Assembly (NCBI RefSeq): GCF_026004075.1
Contig: NZ_BPIK01000001.1
Span: forward strand, 1 to 64,000
Direction: 5' to 3'
DNA: 64,000 nucleotides
Source of the DNA: Meiothermus sp.
GTDB taxonomy: Bacteria > Deinococcota > Deinococci > Deinococcales > Thermaceae
Positions 1-8,002 of the stretch are shown here, piece by piece (the stretch's first letter is position 1; each line of letters starts with the position of its first letter). The notes beneath the pieces were generated by a model. That model did no database searches. It saw nothing but the letters and a program-made list of their open reading frames with translations, and was not told the DNA's origin. The translations under genes were made by a program, and so were the position numbers.

Positions 1-867
1 AATCTACAAACCACCTTACCCAAATCAGGCACTGCAGTTATGTTTAGAGCATGAACCGCCGTGCTTACCCATCGGACGTCCGTGATGAGGAATGGGCTCT
101 GGTGCTGCCCTATTTGACCCTCGCCCCGCTGGAAGCACCCCAGCGCAAGTACGACCTGCGCGAAGTGTTCAACGCCCTGCGCTGGATGGTTCGAACCGGT
201 GCTCAGTGGGACTACCTGCCCCACGACTTCCCACCCCCCCATATCGTTCAGGCGCAAGCCTACCGCTGGATGAACCGGGGGGTCTTCGAAGACCTGGTAC
301 ACGACCTGCGCATGACCCTGCGAATGCTCCAGGGCAAAGCCGCCCATCCCAGCGCTGCCATCTACGATGCTCGCACCCTACAGTCCACCCCGCAAAGTGG
401 GGAGCGGGCCGGATACGATGGGTACAAACGACGCAAGGGAAGCAAAGTTCACCTGGCGGTAGATACCCTGGGGCATCTGCTGGCCCTGGTAGTAACGGCG
501 GCCAGTGAACAGGAACGGGCCCAGGTGGGAGCCCTCAGTCAACAGGTGCAGGAAGTGACGGGGGAGCAGGTGGAAGTGGCCTTTGTGGATCAGGGTTACA
601 CTGGGGAGGAAGCGGCACAAGCGGCAGAGGCGGAAGGCATCGCCCTGTGTGTGGTCAAGGTGGAAGGGGCCAAACGAGGATTCGTGCTGCTGCCGAAGCG
701 TTGGGTGGTGGAACGTTCGTTTGCCTGGACATCCCGGTTTCGCAGGCTGGCGCGAGACTATGAGCGGCTGGCTGAGACCTTGCGAGGTTGGCACTGGTTG
801 GCTTTTTCGATTCTGATGACAGCGAAAACTGTGGAGCTTTTACGAACAGCTAGTTAGCAGGCTCTAA
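1..867 (+). mobile_element. IS5-type insertion sequence, left copy (outer end may lie before the window)
   Basis: This segment is repeated without visible difference, in inverted orientation, at 10933-11799. Identity runs from the first base of the window to the AA at 866-867; the inner flanks then differ, so 867 is one true end. The inner end read inward begins TTAGAGCCTGCTAACTAG. The other end is uncertain. A GAGCATG just before and over the transposase start could be a short terminal repeat. Alternatively the element continues upstream of base 1, because the right copy has a GAGCACGGGTTCACTAG match ending near 11816. The second view explains better why the 46 bases before the transposase gene are also identical. 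Confidence 0.85.
51..857 (+). CDS. IS5-family DDE transposase (left copy)
   Basis: A 268-residue protein that should catalyse cut-and-paste movement of its element. The N-terminus ([17 protein letters not shown]) is the usual IS5-family start with an insertion-element HTH domain. The middle has [10 protein letters not shown] and [17 protein letters not shown], the DDE region; the C-terminal [10 protein letters not shown] holds the catalytic Glu. The length is normal and there is no frameshift, so it looks intact. The same protein is encoded at 10943-11749 on the other strand, which indicates recent movement or gene conversion. Confidence 0.93.
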   Translation: MNRRAYPSDVRDEEWALVLPYLTLAPLEAPQRKYDLREVFNALRWMVRTGAQWDYLPHDFPPPHIVQAQAYRWMNRGVFEDLVHDLRMTLRMLQGKAAHPSAAIYDARTLQSTPQSGERAGYDGYKRRKGSKVHLAVDTLGHLLALVVTAASEQERAQVGALSQQVQEVTGEQVEVAFVDQGYTGEEAAQAAEAEGIALCVVKVEGAKRGFVLLPKRWVVERSFAWTSRFRRLARDYERLAETLRGWHWLAFSILMTAKTVELLRTAS

Positions 868-913
868 GGCTTCGCGTAAGTTCATGCCTCTATCTAGCCT
901 CAACCCTGAATAA

Positions 914-1228
914 CGGTCAAGTCTGGCCCTGCGGCGCGTGGCCCAGGTGCTCTCGGCCCAGCGCCGCGGCGGCGACCGCTACTTCCGCTGGGGCGGCGAC
1001 GAGTTCGCGGCCCTCCTGCCCCACACGCCCCGCGAGGGGGCGGTGGGCGCGGCCGAGCGCCTGGCCCGCCACGTCGAGGCGATCGACCTCGAGGGCCGCC
1101 TCCTGGGGGTCAACGTGGGGGTGGCCGCCTTCCCCGAGGACGGCACCGACGAGGACGTCCTGCTCAGCACCGCCGACCACCGCATGTACCGGGCCAAGAC
1201 CCACGGGGTCGCGGTCTGGGCACAATGA
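914..1228 (+). pseudogene. C-terminal fragment of a GGDEF diguanylate cyclase
   Basis: The open frame runs from just after a stop at 911-913 to 1228 and encodes about 104 residues. It starts inside the GGDEF domain (LALRRVAQVLS), keeps the signature as RWGGDEFAALLP, and ends with the usual NVGVAAFPEDG and ADHRMYRAKTHG blocks. The N-terminal half of the domain and any sensor region are missing. The break lies about 45 bp from the insertion-sequence end at 867, so truncation by insertion or deletion is likely. No start codon with a ribosome site is evident. The DNA is very GC-rich, like the sulfite genes that follow. Confidence 0.8.
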
Positions 1229-1370
1229 TTGTGGACCAGAACCTCTCGAAGCGCAGGGGCTGGGGGAGATGACCCCCTCGGCCGTCCGCAGGGGAACGGC
1301 CAGAAAACTACGGTCGGAAACGGCGGGTTGCGCCTGCGCCTACAGGGGCCTTTGTTCGGGCACCCCGTTT

Positions 1371-1387
1371 ATACCGCCGGGGGGTAT
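1371..1387. promoter_or_regulatory. CsoR/CstR-like operator palindrome 1 upstream of sorA
   Basis: ATACCGCCGGGGGGTAT: A/T-rich ends flanking a C tract and a G tract, the shape recognised by CsoR-family repressors, including the persulfide sensor CstR. It resembles the sites at 8022-8038 and 8047-8063. It lies about 255 bp from the sorA start, so it may be an auxiliary site or serve another start site. Confidence 0.5.
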
Positions 1388-1534
1388 GGCCGCCAACGCG
1401 GTAGGGGCGCGACCGGGGCGCCTCGAGCGGAAAAACCCTCACGCATTCGGCGTGATCATCCCGTCGCACAAGCGTCATACCTCTTGGAAATATCCCGGGC
1501 CGGGCCCCGTGAAAAATCTCACTCCGCGGTGCCC

Positions 1535-1601
1535 TTGCCTTTTTCCTTCTAGACCCCTACGATGTAGACTCGAGAACCCCAAACATACCCGATATCGGTA
1601 T
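1535..1601 (+). promoter_or_regulatory. Candidate sorA promoter with a downstream operator palindrome
   Basis: TTGCCT (1535-1540), a 17-bp spacer and TACGAT (1558-1563) form a plausible -35/-10 pair. A near-perfect palindrome, ATACCCGATATCGGTAT (1585-1601), sits 15-20 bp past the expected start point, where a bound repressor would block elongation. The half-site ATACC/GGTAT is shared with the 1371-1387 palindrome and with the operators near cstB. The promoter call is weaker than the palindrome. Confidence 0.5.
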
Positions 1602-1641
1602 ACGCGCCGGTACGGGCAGCCCCAGCGCAGGAGGTGTGGAC

Positions 1642-2889
1642 ATGCAGGACGAGAAGCATGACCTACTGGCCCGGATCAACCGCAGGGAATTCCTCAGGAA
1701 GACCGGAATCGCCGCCGCGAGCCTGAGCACGGTCCCCGGCCTGGCGGGCCTCGCCGCCGCCCAGCAGAACCCCACCGCCGACGCCCTGGTGGCGGGCAAG
1801 GACCCCGGCCTGATCGTGCGCAACACCAACCCGGTCGAGCTCGAGACCCCCGTCGCCCTGCTGCGCGAGCACCGCTACACGCCCAAGAACATCATGTACA
1901 TCCGCAACAACCAGGGGGTGCCCCCGGGCATGCAGCTCACCACCGAGCCCCCCAGGGCCGAAGAGTGGACGGTGGAGGTGGTGGGCCTGGTGGACAAGCC
2001 CCTCACCCTGCGCCTCTCCGAGCTCAAGGGGCTGCCCGCCACCGAGCTCGAGATGGTGCTGCAGTGCTCGGGCAACGGCCGCAGCTTCTTCTCCCGGTAC
2101 GCCCGCGCCAGCGGGGCCCAGTGGGAGCGGGGCTCGCTGGCCAACGTGCGCTGGAAAGGGGTGAAGCTCTCGGCGGTGCTGGAGGGCGCCGGGGTCAAGC
2201 CCGAGGCCCTCTTCCTCACCGCCGAGGGGGCCGACCAGCCCGCCAACCCCCAGGCCCCCGACATCGAGCGCAGCGTCCCCCTGCGCGACGTGCTCGCCAG
2301 CGCCCTGCTGGCCTACGAGATGAACGGCGAGCCGCTGCCCACCGTGCACGGGGGGCCGCTGCGGCTGATCGTGCCGGGCTACTACGGCATCAACAACATC
2401 AAGTGGGTCAACCGGCTGCGCCTCGAGGCCGCCGCCTCGACCAACAACACCATGATCCCGCGCTACCGGGTGCCCTTAGCCCCCGTCCCCGTGGGCAGCG
2501 CCTTCACCTTCACCCTCGACAACAGCCGCCCCAACTGGCGGCAGAACGTCAAGGCCGTCATCCTCAGCCCCGCCGAGGGCCAGAGCGTCAGCGGCATCAT
2601 CGAGGTGCGGGGCGTGGCCTGGAACGACGGCTCGGCGCCGATCACGGGGGTCGAGGTCTCCACCAACCAGGGCCGTAGCTGGCAGTCGGCCAGCCTCGAG
2701 AAGCCCTCCTCGCCCTACGGCTGGTACCCCTGGCGCGTCCGGGTGATGGTGGCGACGGGCGACACCGAGGTCTGGGCCCGCGCCACCGACGCCCTGGGGC
2801 GCAGCCAGCCCGTCGACGGGGCGATCCTGTGGAACCCCAACGGCTACGAGTGGAATGCGGTGGACAAGGTCAAGATCAAGGTGGGCTGA
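1642..2889 (+). CDS. sorA: Sulfite dehydrogenase molybdopterin subunit (SorA-like)
   Basis: Oxidises sulfite to sulfate in the cell envelope and passes electrons to a c-type cytochrome. The 415-residue protein starts with a Tat signal (NRREFLRKTG, then a hydrophobic stretch ending in AAAQQ). It continues with the oxidoreductase molybdopterin-binding domain; VLQCSGNGRSF near residue 141 carries the Cys expected to bind molybdenum, and GYYGINNIKWVNRL is typical of the fold. A Mo-cofactor dimerisation domain (about 280-415) follows. ATG 1642 is chosen over GTG 1636 because GGAGG at 1630-1634 is correctly spaced for it. The cytochrome gene begins 12 bp after the stop. Substrate is inferred from family and neighbours; a related sulfoxide reductase is possible but unlikely. 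Confidence 0.85.
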   Translation: MQDEKHDLLARINRREFLRKTGIAAASLSTVPGLAGLAAAQQNPTADALVAGKDPGLIVRNTNPVELETPVALLREHRYTPKNIMYIRNNQGVPPGMQLTTEPPRAEEWTVEVVGLVDKPLTLRLSELKGLPATELEMVLQCSGNGRSFFSRYARASGAQWERGSLANVRWKGVKLSAVLEGAGVKPEALFLTAEGADQPANPQAPDIERSVPLRDVLASALLAYEMNGEPLPTVHGGPLRLIVPGYYGINNIKWVNRLRLEAAASTNNTMIPRYRVPLAPVPVGSAFTFTLDNSRPNWRQNVKAVILSPAEGQSVSGIIEVRGVAWNDGSAPITGVEVSTNQGRSWQSASLEKPSSPYGWYPWRVRVMVATGDTEVWARATDALGRSQPVDGAILWNPNGYEWNAVDKVKIKVG

Positions 2890-2900
2890 GGGCTTTGGCT

Positions 2901-3593
2901 ATGGGTTCTTCACGCGTGAAGTGGCTCGCGGCCGCGGCCGGGGCGGCCCTCGCCCTGGCCTGGGTGATGGCCCAGGGGCTGCCGCAGGGCGAGGGCAAGG
3001 CGTTGGTGGAGCAGCGCTGCAGCGTCTGCCACGGGTTGGAGGTCATCACCAGCAACCGCCTCAGCGCCGCCGAGTGGGACGCGGTGGTGGGCAGCATGAT
3101 CGGCAACGGGGCCCGGCTCGACGACGCCGAGCGCAAGGTGGTCGTGGCGTACCTGGCGACCCACTTCGGCAAGGAGGCCGCGCAGGCCGCCCCGGCCCCC
3201 GCCGACGAGGGGGTTAAGGTGTACGCGGCGTGCCAGGGCTGCCACCAGGCCAACGGGGCCGGGGTCCCGGGGGCCTTCCCGCCCCTGGCCCGGCACGTCC
3301 CCGCCATCCTGGCGGCCCCCGGCGGGCGGGCGTATCTGCCGCTGGTGGTGCTGGGCGGCCTGCAGGGCCCGATCGAGGTCGAGGGCGTCGCCTACAACAC
3401 CCCCATGCCCGCCTTCGCCTCGCTCAGCGACGCGCAGGTGGCGGCGGTGCTCAACCACGTGGCCTCGAGCTGGGGCAACGCCGCGCTGCTCAAGGACTTC
3501 AAGCCCTACACCGCTGAGGAGGTCCGGGCCCTGCGCCGGCCCCTCACCCCGCAGCAGGTCTACGCACAGCGGGCCAAGCTGGGGCTGAAGTAG
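2901..3593 (+). CDS. sorB: Di-haem cytochrome c, electron acceptor of the sulfite dehydrogenase
   Basis: A 230-residue exported cytochrome. An N-terminal hydrophobic signal (about residues 7-24) is followed by a haem site CSVCH near residue 40. A second cytochrome domain has CQGCH near residue 111 and NTPMPAF, which supplies the Met ligand. Position directly after sorA implies it accepts electrons from SorA and feeds the respiratory chain. The start at 2901 follows the sorA stop and gives a clean signal peptide; the frame is open further upstream but lies inside sorA. SorB proteins are often mono-haem, so two haem sites is a variation. Confidence 0.82.
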   Translation: MGSSRVKWLAAAAGAALALAWVMAQGLPQGEGKALVEQRCSVCHGLEVITSNRLSAAEWDAVVGSMIGNGARLDDAERKVVVAYLATHFGKEAAQAAPAPADEGVKVYAACQGCHQANGAGVPGAFPPLARHVPAILAAPGGRAYLPLVVLGGLQGPIEVEGVAYNTPMPAFASLSDAQVAAVLNHVASSWGNAALLKDFKPYTAEEVRALRRPLTPQQVYAQRAKLGLK

Positions 3594-3594
3594 C

Positions 3595-4059
3595 ATGGGA
3601 CGGGTCCTTTCGCTGCACGTGGGCGAGCGGCCGGGGCTGCCCAAGGCCGGGGTGGGGGAGCTGCGGCTGGTCGCCGGCTACGGCGCCGTGGGCGACCGGC
3701 ACGCCGGCGGCGACCCGAGGCGGGCGGTGCTGGTGGCAGGGGTTGGGAGCTACCGCCGCGCCCTGGAGGCCGGGGTCGCGCTGCCCTACGGCGCTTTGGG
3801 GGAGAACCTGCTGCTCGACCTCGACCCCCACGCCTGGGTGGGGCGGCGGCTCGAGGCGGGCGGGGCGCTTTTGGAGCTGGTCGCCGTCTGCCCGGTCTGT
3901 GCCGCGCTCACCCGCCTGGACCCCCGCCTCCCCCGGCTGCTGTACCGGGGGCGGGGGGTGTACGCGCGGGTGCTGCGCGGGGGGGTCGTGCGCCCGGACG
4001 ACCCGGTCGAGGTGCAGGCCCTCGAGGACGACCTGGCGTTGGCTGGGCGAACGAACTGA
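3595..4059 (+). CDS. MOSC-domain protein
   Basis: A 154-residue single-domain MOSC protein (Mo-cofactor sulfurase C-terminal family), normally linked to handling of sulfur bound to molybdenum cofactor or to a pterin-dependent activity. Visible blocks are GDRHAGGDPRRAVLV, GALGENLLLD, and the Cys-containing VCPVCAALTRLDPRLP followed by RGVYARVL. It starts 1 bp after the stop of the cytochrome gene, so it is co-transcribed with the sulfite dehydrogenase. A cofactor role for SorA is inferred from this. The 3' end converges on the TauE gene. Confidence 0.78.
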   Translation: MGRVLSLHVGERPGLPKAGVGELRLVAGYGAVGDRHAGGDPRRAVLVAGVGSYRRALEAGVALPYGALGENLLLDLDPHAWVGRRLEAGGALLELVAVCPVCAALTRLDPRLPRLLYRGRGVYARVLRGGVVRPDDPVEVQALEDDLALAGRTN

Positions 4060-4071
4060 CCGAATCGGGTA

Positions 4072-4842
4072 TCAGCCGTGCAAGAACCTGGGCAGGCTCT
4101 GCCACAGGATGAAGGCCCCCATCAGCACCAGAAAGCCCGCGAAGCCGCGCCGCAGGCCGAGCTGGGGGATGCCCGCGGCGATGCGCCCGCCCAGGAAGCT
4201 CCCCGCGACCCCCAAGGCCGCGAAGAGCAGCACGACGTCCCAGTGGACGCTGTAGCCCTGCGCGGGCAGCAGGTGCAGGTACTTGTAGAAGCCCACCCCC
4301 GACTTCAGCGCGACGACGAGCAGGCTGGTGCCCACCGCCAGGTGCATGGGCAGGCCCCCCAAGAGCACCAGCGCCGGCACGATCAGGAAGCCCCCGCCCA
4401 CCCCGACCAGCCCGGTGAGGACGCCCACGCCCAGGCCCTCGAGCACGATCTTGAGGGGGGAGCGCTCGCGGGGGCGGGGCTGCCCGGGGAGCTTCTGCGG
4501 GCGGAACATGAAGTAGGCGGCCAGCAGCATCACCAGCGCGAAGAGCCCGAGCTGCCACACGCCGGGCACCCACTGGGAGAAGTAGGCCCCCAGGTAGGTC
4601 CCGGCCATCCCCGGCAGGCCGAACCAGACCACGCTGGCCCAGTCGATCTGGCGCCGCAGGCCGTAGGGGAGGGCCCCCACCAGGGCGATGAGGCCCACCA
4701 CGGCCAGCGACTCCGCGACGGCCAGCTTCTCGGGCTCGCCCACCAGATAGACCAGGATGGGCACGGTGAGGATGGAGCCCCCCGAGCCCAGCATCCCCAG
4801 GGCGATCCCGACCAGCACCGCGCCGGCCCAGGCTAGGAGCAT
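4072..4842 (-). CDS. tauE: TauE/SafE-family membrane exporter (sulfite/sulfonate type)
   Basis: A 256-residue inner-membrane protein with about eight hydrophobic helices. The family signatures [13 protein letters not shown] near the N-terminus and [19 protein letters not shown] in the second repeat are both visible. The family exports sulfur-containing anions such as sulfite or sulfoacetate. It is the last gene of the minus-strand sulfide cluster, and its start overlaps the preceding rhodanese gene by 10 bp. In staphylococcal cst loci a tauE gene accompanies cstA, cstB and sqr; by that analogy it would expel sulfite or thiosulfate made by the upstream enzymes. Confidence 0.82.
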   Translation of the reverse strand: MLLAWAGAVLVGIALGMLGSGGSILTVPILVYLVGEPEKLAVAESLAVVGLIALVGALPYGLRRQIDWASVVWFGLPGMAGTYLGAYFSQWVPGVWQLGLFALVMLLAAYFMFRPQKLPGQPRPRERSPLKIVLEGLGVGVLTGLVGVGGGFLIVPALVLLGGLPMHLAVGTSLLVVALKSGVGFYKYLHLLPAQGYSVHWDVVLLFAALGVAGSFLGGRIAAGIPQLGLRRGFAGFLVLMGAFILWQSLPRFLHG

Positions 4843-5177
4843 GCGGCCTCCGCGGGCGCAAGGCGCCCCGCCAGGGGGTAGCCGTGCCGGGCGTAGCCCT
4901 GGATGCCCCCCAGCAGCCGGCCCACCTCCGCGAAGCCCTCGTAGCCCAGCACCTCGGCGGCGAGCGCGGCGCGGCTGCCGGAGGCGCAGACCGTCACGAC
5001 GGGGCCCCGGATCTCGCCGAGGCGCCCCAGCAGCTCCCCCAGCGGGACGTTGAGCGAGCCGGGCACGTGCCCCTGGGCGTACTCCTGTGGCTCGCGCACG
5101 TCCAGAAGGGTCGCCCCGCGGCGCGTCCAGAGCGAGAGTTCGTTGGGGAAGACGTCCTGGTACATGGCCCTGGTCAC
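4833..5177 (-). CDS. Single-domain rhodanese (sulfurtransferase)
   Basis: A 114-residue rhodanese. The catalytic loop is CASGSRAA, with the Cys that carries the persulfide; LLDVREPQEYAQGHVPGSLNVPL is the family CH2A motif region. Rhodaneses move sulfane sulfur between thiosulfate, persulfides and acceptors. The start ATG at 5175-5177 overlaps the stop of the upstream rhodanese gene (ATGA), and the 3' end overlaps tauE by 10 bp, so translation is coupled through three genes. It is one of four rhodanese genes in a row, which look like tandem duplicates that have diverged. Confidence 0.85.
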   Translation of the reverse strand: MTRAMYQDVFPNELSLWTRRGATLLDVREPQEYAQGHVPGSLNVPLGELLGRLGEIRGPVVTVCASGSRAALAAEVLGYEGFAEVGRLLGGIQGYARHGYPLAGRLAPAEAACS

Positions 5178-5512
5178 TTTACGGGCAGCCCCGCCCGCCT
5201 CCAGGCCTCGAGGCCCCCCGCCAGGTTGTAGGCCTTGAAGCCCTTAGACGCCAGGAAGCGCGCCGCCGTAGCGCTGCGGCTGCCGCTGCGGCACTGGCAG
5301 ATGATCTCCTTGTCCCTGGGCAGCTTCTCCCACTCGGCGGCCAGCCTGTCCAGCGGCAGGGCCTGCGAGCCGGGGATCTTGGCCTCCTTGCGCTCCGGCG
5401 GCGTGCGCACGTCGAGGAGGAGGGCGCCGGCCTCGAGCTTCTGCCGGGCCTCGGCGGGGGAGAGGCGGCCGGGGGCGGGGCCGCCGAGCGCCTTCTTGAG
5501 CCAGCCGATCAA
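5174..5512 (-). CDS. Single-domain rhodanese with an unusual TTG start
   Basis: A 112-residue rhodanese with catalytic loop CQCRSGSRSA (second Cys in the usual position) and LLDVRTPPERKEAKIPGS. No ATG or GTG lies at a sensible place. A TTG at 5510-5512 overlaps the TGA stop of the preceding double rhodanese (TTGA) and has a GGTGGAG ribosome site just upstream, so it is the preferred start. The N-terminal IGWLKKALGG then reads as a short amphipathic tail. It overlaps the next gene by 4 bp. The role is sulfane-sulfur transfer within the sulfide-oxidation cluster. Confidence 0.78.
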   Translation of the reverse strand: MIGWLKKALGGPAPGRLSPAEARQKLEAGALLLDVRTPPERKEAKIPGSQALPLDRLAAEWEKLPRDKEIICQCRSGSRSATAARFLASKGFKAYNLAGGLEAWRRAGLPVK

Positions 5513-6171
5513 CGCTCCACCTCGAAGCCCGCGCTCATCCAGCCGTAGGTGCCGCCCTCGAGGTTGCCCACGAGCTCCTTGCCGAAGCCCTGGCCCACCA
5601 GGTAGGCCGCGGCCTGGGAGGAGCGGTTGCCCGAGGCGCAGGCCAGCAGGATCTTGCGGCCTTTGGGCAACTGCCCGGCCTGGGCCACGAAGCGCCCCAG
5701 CGGGACGTTGACCGCGCCCGGCAGGTGCCCCATGGCGTACTCGTAGGGCTCGCGCACGTCCACGACGTAGGCCCCTTCCCGGATCCACTGCTGGGCCTCG
5801 TGGGGGGTGAGTTCGGTAAAGGCGGTGTCCTGGTAGGTGACCTCGAGGGGCGCTGTGTCCAGCGGCAGCCCGGCCTGGTACCAGGCCATGATGCCCCCAT
5901 CGAGGTTAAGCAGGTTCGAGTAGCCCTTGGCCGAGAGCCAGGCCGCGGCCTGGGCGCTGCGGTTGCCGCTGCGGCAGTACAGCACCACCGGCTGGTTCTT
6001 GGGAATCTCGCTAAAGCGCCCGCCGAACTCGGACAGTGGAATAAGTTCGGCCCCCTCGATGCGCACCTGGGCAAACTCCTCGGGTTCGCGTACGTCTACA
6101 AACAGAGCCTTTTCTTCTTGCAGTTTACGGGCTTCTTGCGGGCTGATGTCTTTGTATGGAACGGTGAGCAT
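5509..6171 (-). CDS. Tandem-domain rhodanese (thiosulfate sulfurtransferase type)
   Basis: A 220-residue protein with two complete rhodanese domains: residues about 8-105 with CRSGNRSA and about 118-215 with CASGNRSS. Both keep the active Cys, unlike many two-domain enzymes where only the second does. The DNA changes composition inside the gene: the first 150-170 bases (about 6000-6171) are ordinary, while the remainder is strongly GC-rich like the downstream genes, which suggests a recombination joint. It lies 12 bp after the preceding rhodanese gene and is coupled to the next by TTGA overlap. Start ATG 6171 has GGAGGAA upstream. Confidence 0.85.
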   Translation of the reverse strand: MLTVPYKDISPQEARKLQEEKALFVDVREPEEFAQVRIEGAELIPLSEFGGRFSEIPKNQPVVLYCRSGNRSAQAAAWLSAKGYSNLLNLDGGIMAWYQAGLPLDTAPLEVTYQDTAFTELTPHEAQQWIREGAYVVDVREPYEYAMGHLPGAVNVPLGRFVAQAGQLPKGRKILLACASGNRSSQAAAYLVGQGFGKELVGNLEGGTYGWMSAGFEVER

Positions 6172-6183
6172 GGGTTCCTCCTG

Positions 6184-6492
6184 TTATACAGGGCTTGTGC
6201 AGGGGATGCCGGCCTCGCACCAGGCTTTGATGCCGCCTTCGAGGTGCCAGACCTTGGGGTGGCCCAGGTTTTTCAGGGTTTTGAGGGCTTCTTGTGAGCG
6301 GTTGCCGCTGCGGCAGTACAGGAGCACGGGCCGTTCGCGCTCGAGGTACAGAGGGGCCAGGGCCTGAAGCCTGGACAGGGGCAGGCGCAAAGCCCCCGGC
6401 AGAAGGCCATCGGCCCACTCCTCGGGCTCACGGACATCTACCACCTGAAAGCGTTCTAGCGTGTGGTAAGCGGTTTGGACAGAAAGGTTCAT
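6184..6492 (-). CDS. Single-domain rhodanese
   Basis: A 102-residue rhodanese with VVDVREPEEWADGLLPGALRLPL and the catalytic loop CRSGNRSQEA; the C-terminus carries EGGIKAWCEAGIPC. The ATG at 6490-6492 gives the usual domain length; an upstream extension to 6519 lacks support. It sits between the CstB-type gene (61 bp away) and the tandem rhodanese. A small rhodanese at this place would be the natural sulfur acceptor or donor for the CstB-type enzyme, comparable to CstA in staphylococci, although CstA has extra TusA and DsrE-like parts that are absent here. Confidence 0.82.
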   Translation of the reverse strand: MNLSVQTAYHTLERFQVVDVREPEEWADGLLPGALRLPLSRLQALAPLYLERERPVLLYCRSGNRSQEALKTLKNLGHPKVWHLEGGIKAWCEAGIPCTSPV

Positions 6493-6553
6493 GGTGCTTG
6501 TAGGGGAGCCCCCGGCCACTGCCAGGGGGCTCGGTATGCAGGGTCAGACTCGA

Positions 6554-7996
6554 CTAGGCATTTACCAACTCACGGGAAGGGCCTTTCTCAACGGGGAAGC
6601 CCTCCTGCTGCCAGGCCCGGATGCCACCGGTGAGGTTGACCAGGTTGCTAAAGCCTGCGCCCATCAGTGCGCTAATGGCCGTGGACGAACGGTCGCCACC
6701 CAGGCAGTGCACCACCACCGGCTTGTCCTTGGGGATGCGGTTCAGGTTGTTCATCACCCGCCCGGCGTGGATGTTCTGGGCCCCAGGGATGTGGCCGGCC
6801 AGGTACTCGTCGGCCCCGCGCACGTCCAGAATGGTGGCCTCGCCCTTTTCCCACAGGGCTTTGGCCTGGGCTGCGGTGACCTGAGGAACGGTCTCGAGCT
6901 CACCCTGTGCGTAGCCCTCGAGGCTAGGAATATACCCCACCACCCGATCCAGCCCGATGCGAATGAGCTGCTTGACCAGCTCGCCCACCCGTTCAGGGCT
7001 GGCCAGCAGCACCAGGTCGCGGTCGTAAGGCAGCAGCCAGCCGGCCCAGGTGCTGAAGCTCTTGCCTGCCGGAATGTTGATGGCCCCCTTCAGGTGCCCT
7101 CCGGCGAAGGCCAGCTTGTCGCGGGTATCCACCAGCAAGGCCCCCTGGCCCAGCTTCTGCTGAAACTGCTCGGGGGTGAGCTGGTGGGGTATGGGCAGGT
7201 CGCCCAGGATGGGCATCCCGTCGCGGTTAAGCCGCTTCATCTGGGCAAAGTAGTAAGGGGCTTCGGGCTGGCCCGAGAGCAGGGCCTTCACAAAGCCTTC
7301 CTCGTCGCCCGTGCGCAGGTAGTCGGCCCACCAGGCAAAGCGGCGCTCATAGCCCACCGTGGTGCTAGCAACAGCCCCCAGACCCTTCCCGCAGGCGCTA
7401 CCCGCGCCGTGGCCCGGCCAGACCTGCACATAATCGGGCAGGGTGAGGAATTTTTCCTTCAAGCTTTTGAACATGCGCCGGGCGCCGGGTTCGGCGGTGC
7501 CCAGGATGCCGGCAGCCTCTTCCAGCAGGTCGGGACGGCCAATATCCCCCACAAACACAAAGTCGCCGGTCAGGAAGAAGCCGGGCTCGGTGGCAGCGGC
7601 TCCGTCCTGCACCAGAAAGCTGATGTGCTCGGGGGTGTGGCCGGGGGTATGCACCACCGTGAGGGTGATGTTGCCAAGCCTGATCTGGTCGCCATCGCGC
7701 ACGAGCTGGTAGTCGAAGCCCTCGAGGCCCCTGTACTTCCAGTTTTCGTCGCCCTCATCGCTCAGGTAGAGCTTGGCTCCGGTGGCTTTGGCCAGCTCGC
7801 GGGCGCCCGAGAGGTAGTCGGCGTGGATGTGGGTCTCGGTGACAGCCACAATCTTCATGCCGTTCTTCTGGGCCTCGTCCAGGTAGATCTGTATGTCGCG
7901 CCGGGGGTCTACCACGATAGCAGTGCCCTGCGATTGACAGCCGATAAAGTAACTGCCCTGCGCCAGTCCTTCCTCGTAGATTTGCTTAAAAAGCAT
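6554..7996 (-). CDS. cstB: Persulfide dioxygenase-rhodanese fusion (CstB type)
   Basis: A 480-residue enzyme with three parts. Residues 1-230 are a metallo-beta-lactamase-fold persulfide dioxygenase with THIHADYLSG, HTPGHTPEH, GDFVFVGDIGRPD and WPGHGAGSACGK supplying the non-haem iron ligands. A rhodanese-like domain (about 270-370) has VLLASPERVG where the catalytic Cys should be, so it is inactive in transfer. A C-terminal rhodanese (about 375-470) has an active CLGGDRSS loop. This is the architecture of staphylococcal CstB, which turns persulfides into thiosulfate. GGAGG precedes ATG 7996. The promoter region 8019-8063 carries two palindromic operators. The quinone reductase gene lies immediately upstream. 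Confidence 0.9.
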   Translation of the reverse strand: MLFKQIYEEGLAQGSYFIGCQSQGTAIVVDPRRDIQIYLDEAQKNGMKIVAVTETHIHADYLSGARELAKATGAKLYLSDEGDENWKYRGLEGFDYQLVRDGDQIRLGNITLTVVHTPGHTPEHISFLVQDGAAATEPGFFLTGDFVFVGDIGRPDLLEEAAGILGTAEPGARRMFKSLKEKFLTLPDYVQVWPGHGAGSACGKGLGAVASTTVGYERRFAWWADYLRTGDEEGFVKALLSGQPEAPYYFAQMKRLNRDGMPILGDLPIPHQLTPEQFQQKLGQGALLVDTRDKLAFAGGHLKGAINIPAGKSFSTWAGWLLPYDRDLVLLASPERVGELVKQLIRIGLDRVVGYIPSLEGYAQGELETVPQVTAAQAKALWEKGEATILDVRGADEYLAGHIPGAQNIHAGRVMNNLNRIPKDKPVVVHCLGGDRSSTAISALMGAGFSNLVNLTGGIRAWQQEGFPVEKGPSRELVNA

Positions 7997-8002
7997 TCGC
8001 TA

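Larger units (their letters stand above)
1229..1641. other. Gene-free leader upstream of the sulfite dehydrogenase genes
   Basis: About 410 bp with no convincing gene. It holds a small hairpin (GGCCGT at 1280-1285 pairing with ACGGCC at 1296-1301), two CsoR/CstR-like palindromes (1371-1387 and 1585-1601) and a possible promoter (TTGCCT at 1535-1540, 17-bp spacer, TACGAT at 1558-1563). Regulation of the downstream sulfite genes is the likely role. Confidence 0.55.

Noticed and set aside
5174-5788. Long version (204 residues) of the TTG-start rhodanese
   Set aside because: The extra N-terminal part lies inside the tandem rhodanese gene and is Gly/Arg/Ala-rich shadow sequence.
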